Source of the DNA: CAMLIZ01 sp036231905
GTDB taxonomy: Bacteria > Pseudomonadota > Gammaproteobacteria > Burkholderiales > Burkholderiaceae_C
Reading direction: 5' to 3'
DNA: 64,000 bases
Assembly: GCF_036231905.1 (NCBI RefSeq)
Contig: NZ_JAZARE010000005.1
Coordinates: 62,001 to 126,000 of the forward strand
Under the pieces are notes generated by a model, which was given only the letters and a program-made list of their open reading frames with translations, had not been told where the DNA came from and did no database searches. Made by a program: the position numbers and the translations under genes. This document shows, one piece after another, positions 1-8,074 of the stretch; position 1 is the stretch's first letter; every line of letters starts with the position of its first letter.

Positions 1-2
1 TG

Positions 3-905
3 GACACGCCCACGGCGGGCAGCATCCACATCGGCGAGCGCGATGTGACCCACCTGCCCAGCAAGGACCGCGACATCGCCATGGTGTTCCAGAGCTACGC
101 GCTCTACCCGAACATGAACGTGGCGCAGAACATCTCCTTCGCGCTGGAGATGCGCAAGGTGGCCAAGCCGCAGCGCGAGGAGATCGTGCAGCGCGTGGCC
201 AAGATGCTGCAGATCAGCCACCTGCTGGACCGCAAGCCGGGCCAGCTGTCCGGCGGCCAGCGCCAGCGCGTGGCGATGGGCCGGGCCCTCGCGCGCGACC
301 CCAAGCTCTTCCTCTTCGACGAGCCGCTGTCCAACCTGGACGCCAAGCTGCGGGTGGAAATGCGCGCCGAAATCAAGCTGCTGCACCAGCGCACGAGGAC
401 CACCACCGTGTACGTCACCCACGACCAGGTGGAAGCCATGACCCTGGGTGACCGCATCGCGGTGATGAAGGACGGCGTGGTCCAGCAGTTCGGCACGCCG
501 GACGACATCTACAGCCGGCCCGCCACCCGCTTCGTGGCCGAGTTCATCGGCTCGCCGGCGATGAACATGATCCAGGGCATGCGCAGCGGCGATGGCCTGT
601 CCGCTCAGGGCGTGCAGCTGGCGTTGTCGCAGGAACAGCGCGGCGGCCTGAACGGCAGCTCCGAGATCGTGTACGGCCTGCGGCCCGAGCACCTGAGCTT
701 CGGCGCGCAAGGCCTGCCCGGCACGCTCACCATGCTGGAGCCCACCGGGCCCGAAACCTATGCCCTGGTGCATACCCCCGTGGGCCTGCTCACCGCACGC
801 GTGCCCGGCAAGGTGAACGAACGCGTGGGCGACCCGGTGATGCTGGCCTGGGACGCCAGCAACGCGCACCTGTTCGACGCGAAGACGGATGCTCGGCTGG
901 GGTAG
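3..905 (+). CDS. Sugar ABC transporter ATP-binding protein (MalK/UgpC type), 5' end outside the window
   Basis: This is the ATPase subunit of a carbohydrate importer; it powers a membrane permease from the cytoplasmic side. The reading frame is open from base 3, so the N-terminus and Walker A lie upstream of the window. Visible are the Q-loop (VFQSYALYPN), the ABC signature LSGGQRQRVAMGRAL, Walker B (LFLFDEP), the D-loop (SNLDAKLR) and the H-loop (VTHDQVEAM). A C-terminal OB/TOBE region follows, as in MalK, UgpC and MsmK. The substrate cannot be read from the ATPase. The sugar epimerase 121 bp downstream on the same strand suggests a joint carbohydrate role. Confidence 0.9.
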   Translation, partial: DTPTAGSIHIGERDVTHLPSKDRDIAMVFQSYALYPNMNVAQNISFALEMRKVAKPQREEIVQRVAKMLQISHLLDRKPGQLSGGQRQRVAMGRALARDPKLFLFDEPLSNLDAKLRVEMRAEIKLLHQRTRTTTVYVTHDQVEAMTLGDRIAVMKDGVVQQFGTPDDIYSRPATRFVAEFIGSPAMNMIQGMRSGDGLSAQGVQLALSQEQRGGLNGSSEIVYGLRPEHLSFGAQGLPGTLTMLEPTGPETYALVHTPVGLLTARVPGKVNERVGDPVMLAWDASNAHLFDAKTDARLG

Positions 906-1026
906 CGGCACGGCGCGTCGCCGCCGGCTGTCGTTTTTCGGCGTAACAGTGTGTCCTGCGCCATACTGATTCCGCCGATGCGGCCTCGCCGCTGGCGTAC
1001 CGCTTGCTCCTACCGTCTCACGCCCC

Positions 1027-2280
1027 ATGAAGCCCCTGCCGCCCGACTTCCGCTCGCCCGAATTCCTGCGGGCACACATCCTCCACACGATGTCGTTTTA
1101 TGACGGCCGTTGTGTCGATCCTTCCGGGGGCTTCTTCCATTTCTACAAGGACGACGGCACCGTCAACGACCGCAGCACGCGCCATCTGGTGAGCAGCACA
1201 CGGTTCGTGCTCACCCATGCCTGGGCGGCGCGCCACTTTCCGGAGCATGAGCGTGCACCGGCCTGGCGCGACGCAGCGCGGCATGGCCTCGATTTCGTGC
1301 GCGACGTGCACCGCGATCCGGCCACCGGCGGTTATGCGTGGATGCTGAAGTGGGAAGAAGGCGGCTACAAGACGGTGCTGGACGCCACCAACCACTGCTA
1401 CGGGCTGGCCTTCGTGCTGCTGGCGCATGCCCATGCGGTGCTGGCCGGCATCGAGGAGGCGCGCACCGGCATCGAAGAGACCTTCGATCTCATGGAGCAG
1501 CGCTTCTGGGAGCCGCAGCACCGGCTCTACGCCGATGAAGCCACGGCCGACTGGACGCTCTCGCCCTACCGCGGCCAGAACGCCAACATGCATGCCTGCG
1601 AGGCGATGCTCGCCGCCTTCGAGGCCACCGGCAACCCACGTTACCTGGAACGTGCCGCCACGCTGGCCACCTCGGTCACCGAGCACCTGGCGGAAAAGGC
1701 CGGCGGCCTGATCTGGGAGCATTACCACGCCGACTGGACCCCCGACTGGGAATACAACCGGCACGACAGCAGCAACATCTTCCGCCCCTGGGGTTTCCAG
1801 ACCGGCCACCACACCGAATGGGCCAAGCTGCTGCTGGCGCTGGAGCGCGCCCGGCCCGAGCATCCGCACAACGAAGCGCTGGTGCACCGCGCGCGCAGCC
1901 TCTTCGCCTGCGGCGTGGACCACGGCTGGGACCGCCAGCACGAGGGCCTGGCCTATGGCTTCGCACGCGACGAGACGCCGGGCCACGAGGGCCGCTATGT
2001 GCTGTGCGATGCGCACAAGTACTTCTGGGTGCAGGCCGAGAGCTTCGCCGCCGCCGCCATGCTGGCCGAGCGCACCATCGAAGGTGGCTACTGGGACTGG
2101 TACGACCGCATCTGGGCCTATGCGTGGGAGCACTTCGTGGACCACGAGCATGGCGCGTGGTATCGCATCCTCTCCCCGGACAACCGGAAGATCACCGACG
2201 AGAAGAGCCCCGCCGGCAAGGTGGACTACCACACGATGGGCGCCTGCTACGAGGTGCTGGCGTCCCTCGCCCGCGGCTGA
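1027..2280 (+). CDS. AGE-family sugar epimerase/isomerase
   Basis: This protein of 417 residues belongs to the N-acylglucosamine 2-epimerase superfamily. Members are (alpha/alpha)6-barrel enzymes that include GlcNAc 2-epimerase, mannose isomerase (YihS type) and cellobiose 2-epimerase. Recognisable family features are the N-terminal GGFFHFYKDDG region, the DATNHCYGLAF helix, the histidine-containing GFQTGHHTEWAKLL segment and the late DAHKYFWVQAE segment. These histidines and glutamates line the active site in the family. There is no signal peptide, so it is cytosolic. It follows a sugar ABC ATPase, so isomerising an imported hexose is likely; the exact substrate is not decided by the sequence. 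Confidence 0.85.
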   Translation: MKPLPPDFRSPEFLRAHILHTMSFYDGRCVDPSGGFFHFYKDDGTVNDRSTRHLVSSTRFVLTHAWAARHFPEHERAPAWRDAARHGLDFVRDVHRDPATGGYAWMLKWEEGGYKTVLDATNHCYGLAFVLLAHAHAVLAGIEEARTGIEETFDLMEQRFWEPQHRLYADEATADWTLSPYRGQNANMHACEAMLAAFEATGNPRYLERAATLATSVTEHLAEKAGGLIWEHYHADWTPDWEYNRHDSSNIFRPWGFQTGHHTEWAKLLLALERARPEHPHNEALVHRARSLFACGVDHGWDRQHEGLAYGFARDETPGHEGRYVLCDAHKYFWVQAESFAAAAMLAERTIEGGYWDWYDRIWAYAWEHFVDHEHGAWYRILSPDNRKITDEKSPAGKVDYHTMGACYEVLASLARG

Positions 2281-2298
2281 CTTCGCGCGCCCGCCGCC

Positions 2299-3936
2299 TC
2301 AGCGCTGCGGCCGCACCCGGTAGATCCCGTTGTCGCGGTCCGCGCTGAAGTACACCGTGCCGTCGCCGCCCACCGCCACGCCGGTGGGCACATAGGGTGG
2401 CGGCATGCCGGGGCCGGGCTCGAAGCCGATCGGTAGGTTCTCCGCAATGCTGCGCTTGGCGCCGCTGGCGGGGTCGATCTCCGTCAGGCGGCGCGCCGCC
2501 GTCTCCGCCACCACGAAGCTGCCCCACGGCGTCTGCGCCAGGCCTTCGGGCAGCGCCAGGCCGGAGGCCAGCACCGTCCTCGCACCATCGGCGAGGGCCA
2601 CCCGCAGCAGCGTGCCGGCCGCCTCGGTGACGTACAGCGCGCCATCGCGGCCCAGCACCATCTGCACCGGCCCGGCCAGGCCGCTGGCCACCACCCGCCG
2701 CTGCTGGAAGTCCGCGCCCCAGGCCTGCGTGATCGTGCCAGTGGCGATCTCGGCGAACACCACGCTGCCGTCGGGCAGCAGCAGCGCGTCGTAGGGCGCC
2801 TTCAGGCCATGGATCATCGCGGCCGTCTTCAGGGTGGCGCGGTCCACGATCTGCACGCTGCCGGTGAACCAGGAGGTGAGCGCAAAGCGGGTGGGCGACA
2901 GGCCGACCGCGAACGGGTACTCCATGTCGGAGGACTGCATGCGGAAGATGTCAGCCACGGCACCGGTGTTCACGTCCACCTTGCGGAAGCTGAAGACGTC
3001 GGCCACAAACAGCGTGTCGCCCTCCAGCTTCAGCCCCGCCGGCACCGACACCTTGCCACCGGTGAGCAGGCGCACCTCGCCGGTGGCGGGGTTCACCGCC
3101 TGCACCGAGTTGTCCGCCATGTTGGCCACGTACACGGTGCCATCGGGCGCGATCGCCAGGTTGTCGATCGCCCGGTTGAGCGTCTTCACCACCGTCTTGC
3201 GGCCACTGGCCAACTCCACCCGCGAGAGCTCGCCGGTGCGGGTGTCCACCACCCAGAGGTGGCCCTTGCCGTCCAGGTTGGCCGCGGCGGGGATCTTGAA
3301 GTCGCCGTTGATGACGGTGACCTTGCCGTCGGCCGGGTCCACCTTCACCACCTGGCCCTTGAACCACAGTGGGCCGTAGATCATGCCGTCCGGGCCGACC
3401 TCGAAGCCGTTGAGCCCGCCCAGGTCCTTGGCGATCAGGCGCGGCGGCTGCACGCCGGCCACGTCGATCTCCCACAGCGCGTCGCCCAGGAACACCTGGG
3501 TCGCGTAGAGCTTGCCGTTGCGGCGGTCGAAGTCCAGCGAGTTCAGGCCCGGCAGGCCCTTGGCGAGCTCGCGGATCGGCGCATCGTCACTCGCGCGGTA
3601 GTGCAAGGCGCCTTGCAGGTAGGCCGTCCAGGCGAGCTCGCCCTTGGGGCCGACCGCAATGTCGTCCGCCTGCCCCTGCGGCCCGCCGATGAACACCTTG
3701 GCCGCCCCGCTCTGGCGATCGACTTCCCAGATCGCGTTGCCCACGACGCTGGCCGCGAGCAGCCGCCCGCGGCCGTCCACCGCCAGGCCGTGCACGCCCT
3801 TGAAGGCGCTGGGCTGCACCAAGGCTTCCGGGGCTTGCCAACTCGCGGGCCGCGTCGGCGGCGCGGTGGAAGCGCAGGCGCCCAGAGCGAGCGCCACGAC
3901 GAGCCAGAGCCAACGGACAAGGGACAGCGTCTTCAT
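2299..3936 (-). CDS. SMP-30/Vgb-like beta-propeller lipoprotein
   Basis: The protein has 545 residues. Its N-terminus has a short basic region, a hydrophobic stretch and a lipobox (LGAC, Cys21), so it is predicted to be a lipoprotein exported to the envelope. The rest is a run of blade-like repeats of the type PxGLAVDGxGRLLxA and LAIAPDGTVYVAN, typical of NHL, SMP-30/gluconolactonase and virginiamycin-B-lyase-like propellers. Such proteins bind small ligands or act as lactonases; no catalytic set could be assigned here. A ribosome-binding site (AGGAGA) precedes the ATG. It converges on the epimerase gene with an 18-bp gap, so it is a separate unit. Confidence 0.75.
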   Translation of the reverse strand: MKTLSLVRWLWLVVALALGACASTAPPTRPASWQAPEALVQPSAFKGVHGLAVDGRGRLLAASVVGNAIWEVDRQSGAAKVFIGGPQGQADDIAVGPKGELAWTAYLQGALHYRASDDAPIRELAKGLPGLNSLDFDRRNGKLYATQVFLGDALWEIDVAGVQPPRLIAKDLGGLNGFEVGPDGMIYGPLWFKGQVVKVDPADGKVTVINGDFKIPAAANLDGKGHLWVVDTRTGELSRVELASGRKTVVKTLNRAIDNLAIAPDGTVYVANMADNSVQAVNPATGEVRLLTGGKVSVPAGLKLEGDTLFVADVFSFRKVDVNTGAVADIFRMQSSDMEYPFAVGLSPTRFALTSWFTGSVQIVDRATLKTAAMIHGLKAPYDALLLPDGSVVFAEIATGTITQAWGADFQQRRVVASGLAGPVQMVLGRDGALYVTEAAGTLLRVALADGARTVLASGLALPEGLAQTPWGSFVVAETAARRLTEIDPASGAKRSIAENLPIGFEPGPGMPPPYVPTGVAVGGDGTVYFSADRDNGIYRVRPQR

Positions 3937-4037
3937 GGACCTCTCCTGCGATGCCTTGGACGGCGCATGCTAGCGCCGGCCCCGCCAGGCAGGGTCGCGG
4001 AGGTGACAGGGGAAAGGTAAGTGCCGGAGGCGCGCGT

Positions 4038-4478
4038 TCAGCGCGGCTCGCTCAGCAGCTTGAGCAGCACGGACTCTTCCACCGGCTTGATCAGGTGGCG
4101 GTCGAAACCCGCCTCGCTGGCCTGGCGCTGGTCTTCGGCCTGGCCCCAGCCGGTGAGCGCCACCACCGTGGCCACCCGGCCCCAGGGCTGCTGCCGCAGC
4201 TTGCGGCACACCTCGTAGCCGTTCATGCCGGGCAGGCCGATGTCCAGCAGCACGATCTCGGGCTGGAACTGCTCGGCTGCCTGCAGCGCCTGCGGGCCGT
4301 CATGGGCGGTGCGGATTTCATGGCCCATCAGCTCCAGCAGCAGTGCCAGCGTATCGGCCGCGTCGCGGTTGTCGTCCACGACCAGCACGCGCCGCGCCAC
4401 GGCGCCCGGCGCTGCGCCAGGAGGCAGCTCGTGCGCGGCAGAAAAAGGACGGGGAGAGGGCAACAACAGGCGTGACAT
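4038..4478 (-). CDS. Single-domain response regulator (CheY-like receiver)
   Basis: This receiver-only protein has about 146 residues. It carries the acidic pair (VVDDN), the phospho-acceptor Asp in LLDIGLPG (near residue 79), the conserved Thr (ALTGW) and the Lys in LIKPV. It has no output domain, so it probably works through protein contacts or as a phosphate sink. The closest style is the receiver found attached to hybrid kinases (GLPGMNGYEV). The ATG at 4478 is chosen; an in-frame TTG at 4499 would add seven residues. A GGAGG lies 13-14 bases upstream of the ATG, rather far. No kinase gene is adjacent. Confidence 0.8.
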   Translation of the reverse strand: MSRLLLPSPRPFSAAHELPPGAAPGAVARRVLVVDDNRDAADTLALLLELMGHEIRTAHDGPQALQAAEQFQPEIVLLDIGLPGMNGYEVCRKLRQQPWGRVATVVALTGWGQAEDQRQASEAGFDRHLIKPVEESVLLKLLSEPR

Positions 4479-4543
4479 GGTGCGGAGTATCGCCTCCAAG
4501 CCTCACGAGTCAGCAAACGCCGTGCCGCTCCGCCCCGGCAGCT

Positions 4544-5554
4544 TCACTTCCTGGCCCGCAGCTGGGCCAGCTGCGCCTGTGTTTCATGCCAGAGGTCCAT
4601 GCCGACGTTGGCCGCGATGCCGGCGTTCACCCGGGTGAGCTTGTCGCGCATGCGGGCGGCTTCGGTGGGCGACAGTTCGTTGATCTGCATGCCCTTGGCC
4701 TTGAGGTCGGCCAGCGCCTTGGCGGCTTCGTCACGCGTGTCCTTGCGCTCGAAGTCGCGGCTCTTCTTCGCCGCGTTCATCAGCACCGCCTTCTCGTCCT
4801 TGCTCAAGCCGTCCCAGTACTTCTTGCTCACCAGCACGATCCAGGGGCTGTAGACGTGGTTGGTGATCGTGAGGTACTTCTGCACCTCGTAGAACTTGCT
4901 CGACAGGATGGTGTTGTAAGGATTCTCCTGGCCGTCCACCGCCTTGGTCTCCAGCGCGCTGAACAGCTCGGAGAAAGGCAGCGGCACCGCGTTGGCACCC
5001 AGGGTCTTGAAGCTGTCGAGGAACACGTTGTTCTGCATCACGCGCAGCTTGATGCCGTCGAGGTCCTCGAGCTTGTTCACCGCGCGCTTGTTGTTGGTGA
5101 GGTTGCGGAAGCCGTTCTCCCAGTACACCAGCCCGACCAGGCCTTTTTCCTCGAGCTTGGCCTTTACCTTCTCACCCACCGGGCCGTCGAGCAGCGCGTC
5201 GGCTTCCTTGGCGTTGTTCACCAGGAAGGGCGTGTCCCATAGCGCCATCTCCTTGGTGATGCCCACCAAGGTCGCGGTGGAGCCGACCATCATCTCCTGC
5301 GCGCCGCCGATCAGCGCCTGCTGCATCTGCACGTCGGAGCCCAGGCTGGCGGCACCGAAGGGGCGGATCTTCATCTTGCCGCCGGAAAGCTTCTCCACCT
5401 CCTCGGCAAACACCTTGGTGGCACGGCCCTGGTTGGACTGCTCGTTCAGCCCGTAGCCGAAGCGGATGAGGCGCGGCTTGATGTCCTGCGCCTGCGCGGC
5501 GCCGAAGGTGGCCACGGCCAGCGCCACGGCAGCGATGAGATAACGGCGTTGCAT
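4544..5554 (-). CDS. TRAP transporter substrate-binding protein (DctP family)
   Basis: This periplasmic solute-binding protein of a TRAP importer has 336 residues. A Sec signal peptide (MQRRYLIAAVALAVATF...AQA) precedes the mature part. The family's GIKLRVMQNNVF segment contains the conserved Arg that pairs with substrate carboxylates, so an organic acid ligand is expected. An AGGAGA site lies just upstream of the ATG at 5554. It is the last gene of gntK-dctQ-dctM-dctP. The gluconate kinase at the head of the operon makes gluconate or a related sugar acid the best guess for the ligand. Confidence 0.93.
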   Translation of the reverse strand: MQRRYLIAAVALAVATFGAAQAQDIKPRLIRFGYGLNEQSNQGRATKVFAEEVEKLSGGKMKIRPFGAASLGSDVQMQQALIGGAQEMMVGSTATLVGITKEMALWDTPFLVNNAKEADALLDGPVGEKVKAKLEEKGLVGLVYWENGFRNLTNNKRAVNKLEDLDGIKLRVMQNNVFLDSFKTLGANAVPLPFSELFSALETKAVDGQENPYNTILSSKFYEVQKYLTITNHVYSPWIVLVSKKYWDGLSKDEKAVLMNAAKKSRDFERKDTRDEAAKALADLKAKGMQINELSPTEAARMRDKLTRVNAGIAANVGMDLWHETQAQLAQLRARK

Positions 5555-5577
5555 GCTTGTCTCCTGTGAGCAAAGGG

Positions 5578-6867
5578 TCAGCGCATCCACGCCACCGGTG
5601 CGGTGACGATCTGTGGAAACGCAGTGAACATGGCAAGGATCACCAGGTAGGTGATGAGGAAGGGGTTCACGCCGCGGATCACCTCGTTGAGCGACATGCG
5701 CCCCACGCCAGCCACGACGTTGAGCACCGTGCCCACCGGCGGGGTGATCAGGCCGATGGCGCCGTTGAGCACGAACATCAGGCCGAAGTACACCGGGTCG
5801 ATGCCCGCCTTTTGTGCAATAGGCAGCATCACCGGCGCGAAGATCAGGATGGTGGGCGTGAGGTCCAACGCGGTGCCGATCAACACCAGCGCCACCATCA
5901 TCGCGGCCATGAGCAGGCGCGGGCTCTGCACCAGCGGCCCCAGCCAGGCCGTCATGGTGGACGGCAGGTCGGCCAGGGTCACCATGTAGGAGGCGACCTG
6001 CGCACCTGCGCAGAGGAACATCACGATCGCGGTGGTCTTGGCGGCGCGCACCAGCACCTGGTGGAGTTCGGCCAGGGTCATCTCGCGGTGCACGAAGAAG
6101 GCGATCACCAGCGCATACACCGCCGCCACCACCGCGGCCTCGGTGGGCGTGAACACGCCGCTGCGCATGCCACCGATGATGATGAGCGGCATCAGCAGCG
6201 CCCAGAAGGCCTCGGCGGTGGCACGCAGCCGCTCGCGCATCGGCATTGGCTCGCCCTGCGGCAAGTCGATGCTGCGCAGCTGCAGTTTCCACGCGATGAC
6301 CAGGCCGGCGCCCATGATGAGCCCCGGCACGATGCCGGAGAGGAACAGCGAGGAGATGGACGTGTTGGTCGTCACGCCATAGATCACGAAGGGCATCGAC
6401 GGCGGGATGATGGGCGCGATGATGCCGCCCGAGGCCATGAGGCCGGCGGAGGTGTGCATCGGGTAGCCGTGCTTGCGCATCATCGGCAGCAGGATGGTGG
6501 CCAGCGCCGCGGTGTCGGCCAGTGCCGAGCCCGACATGCTGGCCATCAGGATGGCCGCGCCGATGGTCACGAAGCCCAGGCCGCCGCGGATGTGCCCCAC
6601 CCAGGCCTGCGCCATGGTGATGATGCGGCGGCTGATGCCACCCGCGTTCATCAGCTCGCCGGCCAGGATGAAGAAGGGCACGGCCAGCAGCGGAAAGCTG
6701 TCCACCCCGGCCACCAGGTTCTGCGCAAACAGCTGCGTGTCCCAGAAGTCCAGCGTCCAGGCCATCGCCGCGCCGGTGAGCACCAGCGAAAACGCCATCG
6801 GCACACCGATGCCCATGAAGCCCAGCATGGCCACGATGAACACCACCGCCACTGCCGCCTGGTTCAT
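5578..6867 (-). CDS. TRAP transporter large permease (DctM family)
   Basis: This inner-membrane TRAP subunit performs sodium-driven transport. It has 429 residues and about 12 hydrophobic helices. Typical DctM stretches are visible, such as the N-terminal GIGVPMAFSLVLTG, GGISRRIITMAQAWVGH and GGIIAPIIPPSMPFVIYG. The ATG at 6867 has a GGGAGG site at good spacing; an upstream ATG at 6873 is almost on top of that site and less likely. It sits between the small permease (25-bp gap) and the binding protein (23-bp gap), so one transcript is expected. Confidence 0.93.
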   Translation of the reverse strand: MNQAAVAVVFIVAMLGFMGIGVPMAFSLVLTGAAMAWTLDFWDTQLFAQNLVAGVDSFPLLAVPFFILAGELMNAGGISRRIITMAQAWVGHIRGGLGFVTIGAAILMASMSGSALADTAALATILLPMMRKHGYPMHTSAGLMASGGIIAPIIPPSMPFVIYGVTTNTSISSLFLSGIVPGLIMGAGLVIAWKLQLRSIDLPQGEPMPMRERLRATAEAFWALLMPLIIIGGMRSGVFTPTEAAVVAAVYALVIAFFVHREMTLAELHQVLVRAAKTTAIVMFLCAGAQVASYMVTLADLPSTMTAWLGPLVQSPRLLMAAMMVALVLIGTALDLTPTILIFAPVMLPIAQKAGIDPVYFGLMFVLNGAIGLITPPVGTVLNVVAGVGRMSLNEVIRGVNPFLITYLVILAMFTAFPQIVTAPVAWMR

Positions 6868-6892
6868 GCCCATGCCTCCCGCATCGCTGCGT

Positions 6893-7402
6893 TCATTCGA
6901 CCTCCGGGTCGTGGTCGATCTGGATCGGTTTGCCGCGCAGCAGGTCCACCAGCGCCATCAGGCCGATGGCCACGGACGACAGCAAGGCGGGCAAGGGCAG
7001 CAGCGCCGCGGGATAGGCCAGCACCACGCTGTGGCTGTCCATGCCCACGACCACCTGCTGCCAGGCGCCCCACCCCACCAGCACGCAGGTGAGCAGCACC
7101 AGCGCATGGACCAGGCGTGTCAGCAAGCCCAACGCCGTGGCACCGAACCAGCGCTCCCAGGGCCGCAGCAGGCTGGTGAACGCCATGTGCTGGCCCAGCG
7201 GATAGGCCGCTGCCGCGCCGATGAACACCATCCACACGAACAGCAGCCGCGACAGCTCCTCGCTGGCCGCCACGCCGCTGCCGAAGCCGTATCGCAGCAC
7301 CACGTTGAGGAACACCGCCGCCGCCATCACGCCCAGGCAGGCGGCCATGGCGCCGTGCGCCAGCCGCTGCCAGGCCGGCTCCGCGCGCTGCTCACTGCTC
7401 AC
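6893..7402 (-). CDS. TRAP transporter small permease (DctQ family)
   Basis: This is the small four-helix subunit of the TRAP transporter, 169 residues long. The family-like segment GVAASEELSRLLFVWMVFIGAA is followed by YPLGQHMAF. The start is GTG at 7402 with an AAGGAG site six bases upstream. It overlaps the end of gntK by 11 bp, which implies translational coupling. DctQ recruits and stabilises the DctM channel in the inner membrane. Confidence 0.9.
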   Translation of the reverse strand: MSSEQRAEPAWQRLAHGAMAACLGVMAAAVFLNVVLRYGFGSGVAASEELSRLLFVWMVFIGAAAAYPLGQHMAFTSLLRPWERWFGATALGLLTRLVHALVLLTCVLVGWGAWQQVVVGMDSHSVVLAYPAALLPLPALLSSVAIGLMALVDLLRGKPIQIDHDPEVE

Positions 7403-7925
7403 GGGCCACTCCTTCGGCTTGCAACCACTGCAGCACCTGCTGCTGCAGCCGCGCCAGCGGCAAGGCGCCGTCGAGTGTCAACACACCGGGCTCGCCGGTG
7501 GGCCGCTCCAGTGCCGCGAACTGGCTGGGCACCAGGCTGGGCGGAAAGAGGTGATGCGCGGCCCGCGCGGCCACCCGCTCCAGCGCGAGCGCCTCGCTGA
7601 TGTCGAGGAAGGCAAAACGCAATGCAGGCACCTGCGACCGCAGGCGTTCGCGGTAGGCGCGCTTGAGTGATGAACAGGTGACCACCGCGCCCGCCGGGCG
7701 GGCGTTCAGCTCGCGCGCCACCGCGTCCAGCCAGCCGATGCGGTCGGCGTCCTCCAGCGGAATGCCGTGGCGCATCTTGTCCTGGCTGGCCTTTGAATGG
7801 AAATCGTCGCCCTCCACGAACTCCAGGCCCAGCGCTTCGGCCACCTTGGCGCCCAGCGTGGACTTGCCACAGCCGGCCACGCCCATGGTGACCAGGCGGC
7901 AAGGTTGGAGCAGGAGGTAGGACAT
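7392..7925 (-). CDS. gntK: Gluconate kinase (gluconokinase, GntK family)
   Basis: The enzyme phosphorylates gluconate to 6-phosphogluconate, feeding the Entner-Doudoroff or pentose phosphate route. It has 177 residues, close to the family norm. A P-loop (GVAGCGKST, residues 15-23) is followed by the GntK signatures EGDDFHSKAS, GIPLEDADRIGWL and CSSLKRAYRE. It leads the TRAP operon and overlaps dctQ. The ATG at 7925 has no recognisable ribosome-binding site. Instead a 12-bp palindromic operator starts three bases upstream of it, so a repressor there would cover the start region. An internal ATG at codon 14 would leave a protein starting at the P-loop. Confidence 0.93.
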   Translation of the reverse strand: MSYLLLQPCRLVTMGVAGCGKSTLGAKVAEALGLEFVEGDDFHSKASQDKMRHGIPLEDADRIGWLDAVARELNARPAGAVVTCSSLKRAYRERLRSQVPALRFAFLDISEALALERVAARAAHHLFPPSLVPSQFAALERPTGEPGVLTLDGALPLARLQQQVLQWLQAEGVAREQ

Positions 7926-7928
7926 TTG

Positions 7929-7940
7929 GATAGCGCTATC
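7929..7940. promoter_or_regulatory. Palindromic operator 1 (GATAGCGCTATC), gntK-proximal
   Basis: This is a perfect 12-bp palindrome, three bases upstream of the gntK start codon. The same 15-mer TTGGATAGCGCTATC recurs 95 bp away near the divergent LacI-family gene. Short perfect palindromes with a central CG are the normal operator form of LacI-family repressors. The assignment to the neighbouring regulator is an inference from position and duplication. Confidence 0.75.
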
Positions 7941-8023
7941 TTTGACGAGAAAACAAAAGGCCCGTCGGGGCTCTTTCCCATGCGGCTTGGCATCTTCCGA
8001 AGAGCTGATTGCCGCGAGGTTTG

Positions 8024-8035
8024 GATAGCGCTATC
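8024..8035. promoter_or_regulatory. Palindromic operator 2 (GATAGCGCTATC), regulator-proximal
   Basis: This second exact copy of the palindrome lies in the same orientation as operator 1, with 95 bp between centres, about nine helical turns. It is about 40 bp upstream of the TTG start of the LacI-family regulator, so it may serve autoregulation. The pair could also allow a DNA loop that shuts both divergent promoters. Confidence 0.75.
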
Positions 8036-8074
8036 CTAGGCACTCGCACTCTCCACAACATCAGGGATAACCCG

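Noticed and set aside
8009..8074. Longer N-terminus of the LacI-family regulator from a TTG at 8009
   Set aside because: It would run through operator 2 and add residues unlike the family; TTG at 8075 has a ribosome-binding site and fits the HTH position.
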